Source: DTU024 sp964518875
GTDB taxonomy: Bacteria > Bacillota > Clostridia > Christensenellales > Aristaeellaceae
Assembly: GCA_964518875.1 (NCBI GenBank)
Contig: CAZFHI010000001.1
Span: 124,001 to 188,000, forward strand
Length of the DNA stretch: 64,000 nt
Direction: 5' to 3'
Under the pieces are notes generated by a model that was given only the letters and a program-made list of their open reading frames with translations, did not search any database and had not been told where the DNA came from. Positions 1 through 9,090 of the stretch are shown here, one piece after another. Position numbers and translations under genes: made by a program. Position 1 is the first letter of the stretch, and each line of letters begins with the position of its first letter.

Positions 1-1
1 C

Positions 2-1294
2 GACAGCGCTTCCTTTGTGGAGCTTGAAGCTCTTAACGAAAACAGCGGCGTAATATGCGGCTACGGTCTTGTGGAAAACAAGCCGGTATTCGCAGCGTCG
101 CAGGATATAACCGTAAAGGGCGCCGCTATGAGCGAAAAGCAGGCTTCAAAAATAATAAGAACGCTTGATTTAGCCAGAACAGCGGGCGCGCCCGTAGTTT
201 TCTTTACTGATACCGAAGGCTTCCAGGTTGAAGAAAACGCTTTGACTTTAAAGGCTTACGCAAGAGTATTCAAAAAAATAGCGGGCTTAAACGGTTTTTG
301 CCCGACGGTTACTCTTATTGGCGGCAACAGCTTCGGCATAGCCGCGCAGTTCGCCGCCATGTGCGACTTTGCGTTCGCGGTAAAAGGCGTTTCCGCCATG
401 CTGCCCTTTTCCCCCGCCGTTTTAAATACAAAGGGCAACGCGCCCAAGGATGCTGAAAGCTTAGGCGGAGCAGACGCGCTTTCAAAAGAAGGCAGCGTCG
501 CGTCAGCTTTTGAAAGCGAAGACGAAGCGATACAGCGCATAAGGAAGCTGCTTGCGCTGTTGCCGGGCTCCGCAGCGGAAAAAAGCGCCTTTGTAAGCGC
601 GGACGATATTAACCGCAGCGTAAAGGCGGACGGAAGAAACGGCTTGGCGCTTCTTAACGACATAGCGGACAGGGGTTCCGCAATCGAGCTGTACGAGGAC
701 GCAGGCAAGGGCGTCCATACAGCCTTTACGCGCGTAGGCGGGCACGCCTGCCTGCTTTTAGTCAGCGAGCCCGAAAACGACGACGGCAGGCTTTGCCACA
801 AGGCGTGCAAAAAAACGGCAAGGCTTATTAAGTTCGCCAACAGCTTTAATATGCCTGTAATAAGCCTTATTTCTTCCGACGGGCTCAAGGTAGTGCCCTA
901 CGATAAAACGTCTTACCTTATGGCGGGCTTTGCGGAAATGACCAGGAACGCCGCTATTTCAGACACGGTTAAAATATGCGTTATCTATGGAAACGCTATT
1001 GGCGCTTCATACATAAGCGCCGCTTCTTCGAGCGCGGATTTAACATTCGCATGGCCGGACGCTATGGTTTCTCCCCTTACAAAAGAAGCTGCCGTGCAGA
1101 CGTTTGACGCGCTTAAATTAAAGGATGAAAAGCGCGGCGAGCTTGAAGCGTCTTACGCAAGGGCTCATGACGGGCTGTCCATAGCATCGCTCGGCCTCGC
1201 AGACAAAATAATAAAGCCTTCAGAAACACGAAAGCATATAATAGCAGCGCTTGAACTGCTTTATAACAAGAAAAAAGCCGCTAAATATCTATAA
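2..1294 (+). CDS. CoA-type biotin-dependent carboxyltransferase subunit, 5' partial
   Basis: The frame is open from the first bases of the window, so the start lies upstream; the GTG at 17 is not credible as the start because the residues before it (DSASFVEL) match the usual N-terminal signature of PF01039 carboxyltransferases (D-x-GSFVEL, then a VVTGYG-like stretch, here VICGYGLVE). About 430 residues are present. Two crotonase-like halves can be seen: the N-terminal half with QDITVKGAAMSEKQA and the C-terminal half with NMPVISLISSDG, IYGNAIGASY and DLTFAWPDAMVSPL. Family members move the carboxyl group between carboxybiotin and an acyl-CoA (methylmalonyl-CoA decarboxylase alpha, propionyl/acetyl-CoA carboxylase, transcarboxylase 12S). 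It is followed after 11 bp by the biotin carrier, so one operon is likely. The CoA substrate cannot be told from sequence; the protein is divergent. Confidence 0.82.
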   Translation, partial: DSASFVELEALNENSGVICGYGLVENKPVFAASQDITVKGAAMSEKQASKIIRTLDLARTAGAPVVFFTDTEGFQVEENALTLKAYARVFKKIAGLNGFCPTVTLIGGNSFGIAAQFAAMCDFAFAVKGVSAMLPFSPAVLNTKGNAPKDAESLGGADALSKEGSVASAFESEDEAIQRIRKLLALLPGSAAEKSAFVSADDINRSVKADGRNGLALLNDIADRGSAIELYEDAGKGVHTAFTRVGGHACLLLVSEPENDDGRLCHKACKKTARLIKFANSFNMPVISLISSDGLKVVPYDKTSYLMAGFAEMTRNAAISDTVKICVIYGNAIGASYISAASSSADLTFAWPDAMVSPLTKEAAVQTFDALKLKDEKRGELEASYARAHDGLSIASLGLADKIIKPSETRKHIIAALELLYNKKKAAKYL

Positions 1295-1305
1295 AGGAGA
1301 ATATA

Positions 1306-1671
1306 ATGCGTACATTTAATATTAAAGTAAACGGTGTTTCATATCATGTAGAAGTGGAAGAAGCGAACGGCTCGCCGCAGCCCGCGGTTTCAGCGCCCGC
1401 TCCAGCAGCTAAAGTGCAGGAAGCGCCCAAAAAAGCTTCTCCCGTTGTAAGCGCCGAAGGCGAAAAGGTATCGGCGCCTATGCCCGGCAACATAATAAGC
1501 GTAAAAACTTCCGTCGGCAGCCAGGTCAAAAAGAACGACGTGCTGCTTATACTTGAAGCCATGAAGATGGAAAACGAGATAGTCGCCCCAAAAGACGGCA
1601 CAGTCGCGCAGATACTCGTTAAAAGCGGAGATTCCGTAAACAGCGGCGACCCTATGGTTATTATACAGTAA
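1306..1671 (+). CDS. Biotin carboxyl carrier protein (biotinyl domain)
   Basis: A 121-residue protein with an N-terminal short beta segment, an Ala/Pro-rich flexible linker at about residues 22-50 (PAVSAPAPAAK) and a C-terminal biotinyl domain with the attachment motif EAMKMEN, Lys being the biotinylated residue. The size and layout are those of free carrier subunits such as the gamma subunit of Na+-pumping decarboxylases or the 1.3S subunit of transcarboxylase. AAAGGAG lies just upstream of the ATG. It sits between a CoA-type carboxyltransferase and a pyruvate-type carboxyltransferase, so it could shuttle CO2 between them or deliver it to the membrane beta subunit encoded at 24313. Confidence 0.93.
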   Translation: MRTFNIKVNGVSYHVEVEEANGSPQPAVSAPAPAAKVQEAPKKASPVVSAEGEKVSAPMPGNIISVKTSVGSQVKKNDVLLILEAMKMENEIVAPKDGTVAQILVKSGDSVNSGDPMVIIQ

Positions 1672-1713
1672 GCCGCACCCCGCTTAACATATCGCCTGAA
1701 AGGAGACTTGCTT

Positions 1714-3114
1714 ATGTCAAAGGTAAAAATTACGGATACAATTTTGCGCGACGCGCACCAGTCGCAGGCGGCTACCCGTATGCGGCTTGACGAAATGCTT
1801 CCCGCATGCGAGGTGTTGGATAAAATAGGTTATTTTTCTTTGGAATGCTGGGGCGGCGCTACGTTTGACGCATGCCTTCGCTTCCTTAACGAGGACCCGT
1901 GGGACAGGCTGCGCGCTCTGCGCAAAGCGCTCCCCAACACTAAGCTTCAAATGCTGCTGCGGGGGCAAAATATACTCGGCTACAAGCATTACGCCGACGA
2001 CACTGTGGAATATTTTGTTAAAAAGTCCATAGAAAACGGCATAGACATAATCCGCATTTTTGACGCCCTTAACGACCCGCGCAATATGGAAACGGCGGTC
2101 AAGGCAACAAAGCGCTGCGGCGGCACTGCGGAGCTTGCGATAAGCTACACCACGTCCCCCGTGCATACGGAAGAATACTTTGTAAAATTAGCAAAGCAGT
2201 TTGAAAGCATGGGAGCGGACATTATCTGCATTAAAGACATGGCTAATCTGCTTCTGCCATACCCCGCCTACTCTCTTGTTAAAAAGCTTAAGGAAACGGT
2301 AAAAGTCCCTATAGTGCTTCACACGCACAACACGACGGGCACCGGCGCCATGACGCTGCTTAAAGCGGTAGAAGCCGGAGCGGACGTTATAGACACCGCC
2401 CTTTCGCCGCTTGGAGGCGGCACCGCACAGCCCGTAACAGAATCCATGGTCGCAGCCCTTGCAAACACCGAATATGATACGGGGCTCGACCTTAACCTTC
2501 TTACCAGGGCCGCGGACCTTATAAAGCCTGCCGCCGAAAGGCTTGAAAGAGAGAACTGGCGCGACGTAAAGCGCGTTATGTCAACAAACGTCAATACTTT
2601 GCGCTATCAGGTGCCTGGCGGCATGCTGTCCAACCTTATAGGGCAGCTTAAGCAGGCCAACCAGATGGATAAGTTTGAAAAGGTGCTTGAAGAAGTGCCG
2701 CGCGTGCGCGAAGACTTCGGCTATCCCCCGCTTGTTACGCCGACAAGCCAGATAGTCGGCACGCAGGCCGTTATGAACGTAATAACGGGTGAGCGCTACA
2801 AAATAGTGCCTATGGAAAGCAAGGCGCTTCTGCGCGGAGAATACGGCAGGCTGCCAGCGCCCGTAAATAAAAAAGTGCAAAAAAAGATTCTCGGCGATGA
2901 AGAGCCCATGAAGGACCGCCCGGCAGACCACATAGCCCCGCAGCTTGAAAGCCTGCGCAAGGAAATAGCGGAATACATACAGCAGGACGAGGACGTGCTC
3001 AGCTACGCCGTGTTCCCGCAGGTGGCCAAAAAGTTCTTTGAAAACCGCCAGGCAAGGCAGCTTAAGAGCGATCCCGCCTCCTACAACAAGGAAAACGGAA
3101 CTATGGTCATATAA
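1714..3114 (+). CDS. oadA: Oxaloacetate decarboxylase alpha / pyruvate carboxylase subunit B type carboxyltransferase
   Basis: The 466-residue protein has the DRE-TIM carboxyltransferase barrel (TDTILRDAHQSQAATRM at the N-terminus, metal-binding HTHNTTGTG, carboxylated-Lys region CIKDMAN) and the conserved PYC/OADA domain (GGMLSNLIGQL, ending SYAVFPQVAKKFF). It interconverts pyruvate plus carboxybiotin with oxaloacetate. It stops after the PYC/OADA domain and lacks the C-terminal biotinyl domain of classical OadA, which fits the separate carrier gene 40 bp upstream. AGGAG at 1701-1705 sets the start at ATG 1714 rather than TTG 1708. A terminator follows. Confidence 0.92.
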   Translation: MSKVKITDTILRDAHQSQAATRMRLDEMLPACEVLDKIGYFSLECWGGATFDACLRFLNEDPWDRLRALRKALPNTKLQMLLRGQNILGYKHYADDTVEYFVKKSIENGIDIIRIFDALNDPRNMETAVKATKRCGGTAELAISYTTSPVHTEEYFVKLAKQFESMGADIICIKDMANLLLPYPAYSLVKKLKETVKVPIVLHTHNTTGTGAMTLLKAVEAGADVIDTALSPLGGGTAQPVTESMVAALANTEYDTGLDLNLLTRAADLIKPAAERLERENWRDVKRVMSTNVNTLRYQVPGGMLSNLIGQLKQANQMDKFEKVLEEVPRVREDFGYPPLVTPTSQIVGTQAVMNVITGERYKIVPMESKALLRGEYGRLPAPVNKKVQKKILGDEEPMKDRPADHIAPQLESLRKEIAEYIQQDEDVLSYAVFPQVAKKFFENRQARQLKSDPASYNKENGTMVI

Positions 3115-3183
3115 AGCTCGCCCAGCGCTGAATTGTATAAACGAATATTTTAAATTAATACAAGCATAAAGCTTAATATGTAA

Positions 3184-3222
3184 AAACGAACGGACGCCGG
3201 AAAGGGCGCCCGTTCGTTTTTT
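3184..3222 (+). terminator. Rho-independent terminator of the carboxyltransferase operon
   Basis: AACGAACGG-A-CGCC pairs with GGCG-C-CCGTTCGTT around a short loop and is followed by a T run. It closes the operon that starts upstream of the window. Confidence 0.88.
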
Positions 3223-3388
3223 AGATAAAGTATTTTAAATGAGTTTCTAAGAGCAGAGTTCCATAAATACAAGCGCAAAATGCTGAAGAATCAGCGTCCG
3301 CATGTATTGGCAGCGCATTATGGAGTATGCCAGCCCGTGAATATTATTTCAACCTCTCGGCTGGGCATAATACCCAGGCTGTTTTATA

Positions 3389-6300
3389 TTATGCGTTGTT
3401 CTTTCTTTTACGGCCCAAGGCGTACGCTCCTCCCGCCAGAGCTGCAGAAACGACAAGCAGCAAGCCTATTATCTGGTAGGTACTGTCGCCTGTTTTGGGT
3501 ATGTTGTAAGTATTGGTAAACACGATTTCACCATCATATGGTATGCCGTCTTTTTCAATGTCTATGCGGGCCTGCAGCTTACCGTCTACGCCTCTTGTGC
3601 TTACTTTAAGCGTATAGACTGTCTTATCATAGCTCAGGGCTTTTTCTTTGCCTATAACTTCTTCTATAGTATAGGTATAATTTTCCACTTCACGACTAAA
3701 TGTTCTGTCCTTAAATGCTATGCTCCCATCCGCTTTGTTTGTGGTCCTTGCAATTTCTTTGCCTCTTCCATCCTTAAGTATAAATGTAAATTGCTCTGCC
3801 TTAAGCGTACCATTTTTAACTGTTTTTCTCGCTTCAATGGGCACATTTAGCACCGGATAGCTTGGTACCGGCGGGTTTGTAGGTTTTGCTGTAGGTTCAC
3901 TGGTGGGTTTCGCAGTTGGCGGCGCAACGTAGCTATTTGTAATTACGAATCCGTCTGCCGCATTGCCTGTTATAGTTGTAGTGTAATTCTTAATTGGATC
4001 TTGAGTTACCTCGTACGCAATTTCTTTGCCTTTTTCATACTTCGGCAGGTTTTTAACTATAAGCATCCAGTTTTGATCCTTCGTTACCTCTTTGGAAACA
4101 AAGTTTTCACCATTCTTATTAAGGTGTATGTTTGTAGATTCCGGCCTTGAGCCGTCATTGTTATTGCCGTCCTCCCAAACAGTGCTTATTTTTGTTTCAA
4201 ATGTTTCAGGTTCATGGCTGTTGGTTACATTGTATCCGTCAATTTCAGCTGTGTAGCCTTCTACTGCGTCTTCTTTTATTGTGTAAATTATCTCTTTGCC
4301 GTTTTCATACTTGGGAAGGTTTACAAAGCTCCACTTCCAGCCATCTTTATCCGTTACGGTTTTTTCAGCTACCTTAGCATCTCCGTTCATTAAGCGAATC
4401 GTTACGCTATCCGGTCTCTTGCCGTCCTGGTCGTCCTTGTCGTCCCAGGTCTTGCTTCCGCTTATGTCTATTGTTTCCGGCGTGTGGCTGTTTGTTATGT
4501 CGTAGCCGTTAACTGCGGCAGAATAGCCTTCTACCGGGTCTTCGGTTATCGTATAAACTATTTCTTCCCCGTTTTTGTATTTGGGAAGACCGGCAAAGCT
4601 CCACTTCCAGCCATCTTCAGCCGTTACGGTTTTTTCAGCTACCTTAGCATCTCCGTTCATTAAGCGAATCGTTACGCTATCCGGTCTCTTGCCGTCCTGG
4701 TCGTCCTTGTCGTCCCAGGTCTTGCTTCCGCTTATGTCTATTGTTTCCGGCGTGTGGCTGTTTGTTATNNNNNNNNNNNNNNNNNNNNNNNNNNNNNNNN
4801 NNNNNNNNNNNNNNNNNNNNNNNNNNNNNNNNNNNNNNNNNNNNNNNNNNNNNNNNNNNNNNNNNNNNTCTCTTTGCCGTTTTCATACTTGGGAAGGTTT
4901 ACAAAGCTCCACTTCCAGCCATCATCAGCCGTTACGATTTTTTCAGCTACCTTAGCATCTCCCTTCATTAAGCGAATCGTTATGCTATCCGGTCTCTTGC
5001 CGTCCTGGTCGTCCTTGTCGTCCCAGGTCTTGCTTCCGCTTATGTCTATTGTTTCCGGCGTGTGGCTGTTTGTTATGTCGTAGCCGTTAACTGCGGCAGA
5101 ATAGCCTTCTACCGGGTCTTCGGTTATCGTATAAACTATTTCTTCCCCGTTTTTGTATTTGGGAAGACCGGCAAAGCTCCACTTCCAGCCATCATCAGCC
5201 GTTACGATTTTTTCAGCTACCTTAGCATCTCCCTTCATTAAGCGAATCGTTATGCTATCCGGTCTCTTGCCGTCCTGGTCGTCCTTGTCGTCCCAGGTCT
5301 TGCTTCCGCTTATGTCTATTGTTTCCGGCGTGTGGCTGTTTGTTATGTCGTAGCCGTTAACTGCGGCAGAATAGCCTTCTACCGGGTCTTCGGTTATCGT
5401 ATAAACTATTTCTTCCCCGTTTTTGTATTTGGGAAGACCGGCAAAGCTCCACTTCCAGCCATCATCAGCCGTTACGATTTTTTCAGCTACCTTAGCATCT
5501 CCCTTCATTAAGCGAATCTTTACGCTTTTCGGTCTCTTGCCGTCCTGGTTGTCATTGTCGTCCCAAACTTTATTTACAGCAACATCAACAAGGTTTTTTT
5601 TAGTAAATGTAAAGTGGAAGGTGTCATCAACTTTATATCTAATTCTCGGGAAAATATCAGCCTGTCCGAACTCTGAAGGAATAGGTTCCTTCCAATAAAT
5701 CGGGAAAACAGCTTCGTATTTTCCATCAGGCAGGGAAGCAATATCTTCATTCATAATACCTTTTTTATTCATAAAGTTTTTGTATTCACCGTTATCGGAA
5801 ATAAATTCTCCCTCTGTACCGTCCGCGTAATCGAAGATGAATAATTTATCTAATTTACTCAGGTCAAGCTGGGTTATTTCTTCAAAGTTAAAATAATAGA
5901 CTTCTTTTACATGCCCTATTAAAGCCTTACGGATTGCTTCACTGGCCATCTTATTGCTAATTACGACATCGCCCTCTTCATATGTGGCCTCAGAAAGCTC
6001 GTAATCCTTGCCTTCATTAACAGCCAAATACAGTTTCATGGTCTTGCCTTCCTGGTAAGGCGTTCCTGTCATACCGTGAACTCCTTTAAGGCTTTTAAAT
6101 TCATCATCCCCGTAGGTTACGCGAAGAACGTAGCTCGTATAAGAATCATCGTCACTAGGCCATTGGTAACCTTGAGCTACGACTTTATGGAAACGGTCTG
6201 TAAAAAAAACACTAAATGTCCTATTGAAGTTAGCATACGAGGACTTGTCAACTGTGCCATTTAGATCAATTTTGTACTCGCCGGTTCCTTTATCTAATAC

Positions 6301-6411
6301 CGCGACTTCTTTCTTCATATACATATCCGGATATGTAGGATTTGGATGCAAGCCAGGAATAACTTCACCAGTATTTTTATCTACCGGATACCAAATAGCG
6401 GGAACAGGAAG
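3389..6411 (-). CDS. Cna-B repeat surface protein with sortase signal; N-terminus missing, interrupted by assembly gap
   Basis: On the minus strand the protein starts without signal peptide or start codon near 6411, in a domain of unknown type (YPVDKNTGEVIPG onward). It then has at least six Cna-B domains of about 90 residues (KTWDD..DQDGKRP...ITNSHTPETI), a Pro-rich linker (PTAKPTSEPTAKPTNPP), a pilin-isopeptide-type domain (FTFILKDGRGKEIA...YTIEEV) and a C-terminal anchor: IPKTGDS, a hydrophobic helix and RKRKNNA. IPKTG is a variant of LPXTG, so it should be wall-anchored by sortase. The 100-N run at 4769-4868 changes frame, but a gap of 62 bp plus a multiple of 270 bp would restore it. In frame upstream of 6351 there is no ATG, GTG or TTG before a stop at 6448-6450, so the 5' end is lost at the junction with the permease. 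Such proteins act in adhesion or as pilins. Confidence 0.85.
4390..5580 (-). repeat. Tandem 270-bp Cna-B coding repeats
   Basis: Nearly identical units of 270 bp (90 codons) recur, for example the landmark tatgtctattgtttccgg at 5041 and 5311. Units differ at a few positions (FAGLPKYKNGEE versus FVNLPKYENGKE; MKGDAK versus MNGDAK), a pattern expected from recombination within the array. Copy number is uncertain because of the gap. Confidence 0.9.
4769..4868. other. Assembly gap (100 N)
   Basis: Exactly 100 N, the usual placeholder for a gap of unknown size. It falls inside the near-identical 270-bp Cna-B repeats, where short reads cannot be placed. Repeat landmarks on both sides are 308 bp apart instead of 270, so the missing sequence should be 62 bp plus a whole number of 270-bp units. 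Confidence 0.97.
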
Positions 6412-8228
6412 AACATGCCCGTCTGGCGAAACAGTGAGCGCGATATTTCATTTTCGTCCGCTCCTATTTTTCTTAAAACGTCATATCTTCGCGCGCTGTC
6501 AACGCTTTCCGAAAGCTCCTTTAACGCAAGCACGGCGCCGCAGGCGATTAAGAAAACCACGCCTATGTACAACCCTATAAATGTAAGTATAGCCCCAAGC
6601 CCCACCGCTGCCTGCTTAATGTCCAAGGCTGTATTTACGTATAAGCCGCCTTTGTGTAAATCCATTACTTTCTTATACATTTCCCTCTGTCTTGCTTCCG
6701 CCGCTTTGAGCTGCTCCTTGTTACGGGCCTTGTAGTTTCCTATAAAATATTCTGCATTCGCGGCGCTTTCCGGCACTATTTCATCCGATACTATGAATAT
6801 GCCGGAATTGGTCCGCTGCGCGCCTATGCTTATGAAGCCGTCCGCGCATTCAAGGTATTTTGCATGAAGCCGTTTTGAAAACAGCGAAATTTCTGAATTG
6901 TTTTTAAGCGCCGCGTTGCGCGCGGCTATCATAGGCGTGTAATCGCATACGAGTATATATTCATCCTGCGCTAAAGCTAACTGATCCTTTTTATACAGCC
7001 GCATAAGCTTGTTATAATCGCTTAGTTTTACTATGGTTTCGCTGTCTTTATACAATAAGAGCATGTTCGCTTCGTCTGAGTTATACACGCTGCCGCCAAG
7101 AAACGCGCCCAGCGTGAACGAAGGATCCGCGTAGGTTTTAAAGCGCGCGTATTCGCTGTAATCGTCGGTTAAATCAAACCCTAAGCGTTTATATACGTCC
7201 GTAATATTTTCCCGTTTGTTTTCTGCGTATGCCAATTTTATTTCCGCGTCCGCAGGGCAGTTCGCATCAAGGTTCACGTTAAAGGAGTTTCTCATCATAA
7301 ACCCGCTTGTAAGCGCGCATATGGCTAAAAACAGCATAAGGCATATTACCGTCATAGACAGCACCGTGGTGTTTATTTTCCAGTTTATCTGCCTTAACGT
7401 AAACGCGTTAAGCCCTTTGTAGTAAGAATTTTTTCTGGATTTTTTAACGCGCAGCAGAAGGCCCGACACGGACCAAAAAATAAAAAACGTAGAAACAGCG
7501 CCTATCGCTATGTACAGTATCATTTTTTCTTTTACCATAAAGTCATAATTAAAACCCACCTGATAGTACGCCCATGCGAGGGATAAAGCCGACAGCGAAA
7601 ACACGGCTATGCAGGTTACGGGTTTCGACATTTTTATTTTTTCCGTTCTTTTGCCGCTCCGCATTAAATCTATAAGCTTCATTTTTGAAACGGCAAATAC
7701 GTTAAAAGCGACAGCCGCCAGATACATTATGGCGAAAAACAGAATGGTTTTCATAAGAGCGCTCTTTGATACCATAAGCCTGTACGCCATCATGTCCGCT
7801 TCAAACAGGTTTGCCACAACGGCGCTCATAAGCTGCGACAGGCATACGCCAAGCGCGAGGCCCGCTATTAAAGACAGCAGCCCCACAAACACAGTTTCAA
7901 CTATAAGTATCTTTGAAATTTCGCCTTTGCCCATGCCCATAAGCATATACAAAGCGAATTCCCTGTTCCTGCGCTTCATTAAAAAGCCGCTCGCGTACAC
8001 TATTAAAAAAGCCAGAACGAAAGCCACAAACACGCTTACTCCTGACATAGACGTTGAAAGCAGCTCCACGATGTCGTTCTTGCTGTCCGCTAATTCCATC
8101 ATAGCGGCCTGCCCTTCAAGCGCGTTAAACACATAAAAAACCGCAACGCCTATAATGAGCGTGAAAAAGTATATGGCGTAGTCCCGCATGCTTCTGCGCA
8201 TATTTTTTAAAGACAGCTTAAAGAGCAT
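6381..8228 (-). pseudogene. BceB-type ABC transporter permease, C-terminus lost at junction
   Basis: The protein has FtsX-like topology: an N-terminal membrane helix (YAIYFFTLIIGVAVFYVF), a block of helices around residues 55-300, a large extracytoplasmic loop at about 310-525 (the typical sensing domain of BceB permeases) and a helix near 540-565. It belongs to peptide-antibiotic (bacitracin-like) resistance transporters. Recognisable sequence runs to RQTGMFFLFPL, then four unrelated residues and a TAG stop. Family members continue for about 50 more residues with the last membrane helices, which are absent; Cna-B protein sequence starts here in another frame. Either a real deletion or a scaffold misjoin explains this. 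Its ATG overlaps the ATPase gene by 11 bp. If the genome is truly like this, the transporter should not work normally. Confidence 0.8.
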
Positions 8229-8982
8229 CGTTCACATCGCCCCCTAAAAGCGTGACAACGTCTATTATTTTGTCGAAGAACGCTTTTCTGCCGCTGTCCC
8301 CGCGCTGTATTTCACTGAATATCCTGCCGTCTTTCAAGAATATTACCCGGCTCGCGTAGCTTGCAGAAAAGCCGTCATGCGTAACCATCATTATAGTCGT
8401 GTAGTATTCTCTGTTTAAAAACATAAACCTTTCAAGCAGCATTTTCGATGATCTTGAATCAAGGGCGCCCGTAGGCTCGTCCGCAAGAACAAGCCTTGGG
8501 CTTGTAACTATCGCCCTCGCGGACGCCACGCGCTGTTTTTCTCCGCCGGACATCTGATATGGGTATTTGTTCAGCACGTGCTTTATGCCAAGCTGCTCCG
8601 CGACATTTTTAACCAGCTGGTCTATCGCTTTTACAGGCCTTTTCTGTATGGAAAGCGCCAACGATATATTTTCATATGCCGTTAATGTGTCCAAAAGGTT
8701 AAATTCCTGGAATATAAAACCAAGCTTTTCCCTCCTGAACTTGTTAAGTTCCTTGCCCTTAAGCGCTGTAACGTCTTCATCTTCAAGGTAAATATGGCCT
8801 GACGTCACGCGGTCGATAGTGGAAATGCAGTTAAACAGCGTGGTCTTTCCGCTGCCCGATGCCCCCATTATAGCGACGAACTCCCCTTTCTCAACTGAAA
8901 AAGATATATCGTCTATGGCCTTTGTAAGGCTTGATTTGCTGCCGTAGTATTTTTCAATCTGCTCTACCCTTAGCAATTCCAT
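8218..8982 (-). CDS. BceA-type ABC transporter ATPase
   Basis: A 254-residue ATPase with Walker A GASGSGKTT, Q-loop FIFQEFNLL, signature MSGGEKQRVASARAI, Walker B LVLADEPTGALD and the switch His in MVTHD. The EFNLLDTLTAYENI stretch is typical of the MacB/LolD/BceA family. AAAGGAG upstream places the start at ATG 8982; an in-frame upstream ATG would add ten residues and has no good ribosome site. It would energise the overlapping BceB-like permease in removal of cell-wall-targeting peptides and signal to the adjacent two-component system. Confidence 0.92.
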   Translation of the reverse strand: MELLRVEQIEKYYGSKSSLTKAIDDISFSVEKGEFVAIMGASGSGKTTLFNCISTIDRVTSGHIYLEDEDVTALKGKELNKFRREKLGFIFQEFNLLDTLTAYENISLALSIQKRPVKAIDQLVKNVAEQLGIKHVLNKYPYQMSGGEKQRVASARAIVTSPRLVLADEPTGALDSRSSKMLLERFMFLNREYYTTIMMVTHDGFSASYASRVIFLKDGRIFSEIQRGDSGRKAFFDKIIDVVTLLGGDVNDAL

Positions 8983-9029
8983 AAGCACAGCTCCTTTCCC
9001 GCTTTTTTTCAAAGCGTTCAGCGTGTATT

Positions 9030-9036
9030 TTATATT
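9030..9036 (-). promoter_or_regulatory. Possible -10 element of the bceAB-like transcript
   Basis: On the minus strand a TATAAA-like element lies between the 9075-9090 inverted repeat and the ATPase start, at a distance that would put the repeat near -60. No clear -35 is seen, as expected for an activator-dependent promoter. Tentative. Confidence 0.4.
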
Positions 9037-9074
9037 GGCTTAAGCAGTCTGTCGCTGTTTTAAGCTTACGGAAC

Positions 9075-9090
9075 ATTACAATTTTGTAAT
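9075..9090. promoter_or_regulatory. Candidate BceR-family operator
   Basis: A perfect inverted repeat, ATTACAA-TT-TTGTAAT, overlaps the stop codon of the kinase gene and lies about 93 bp upstream of the ATPase start. It fits the TnACA-n4-TGTAA pattern that I recall for BceR-type regulators, and its position suggests a regulated internal promoter for the transporter genes. Confidence 0.62.

Noticed and set aside
256..888. Long open frame antisense to the carboxyltransferase
   Set aside because: It mirrors the codon pattern of a clearly conserved gene on the other strand and has no ribosome site or recognisable content. The same holds for other long antisense frames, such as 11561-12061, 40339-40809, 48802-49437 and 52055-52726.
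3280..3519. Plus-strand small gene downstream of the carboxyltransferase operon
   Set aside because: It runs into the coding end of the Cna-B protein on the other strand and has no ribosome site.
4390..5580. CRISPR array
   Set aside because: The repeats are 270 bp, directly adjacent and code for Cna-B domains without unique spacers.
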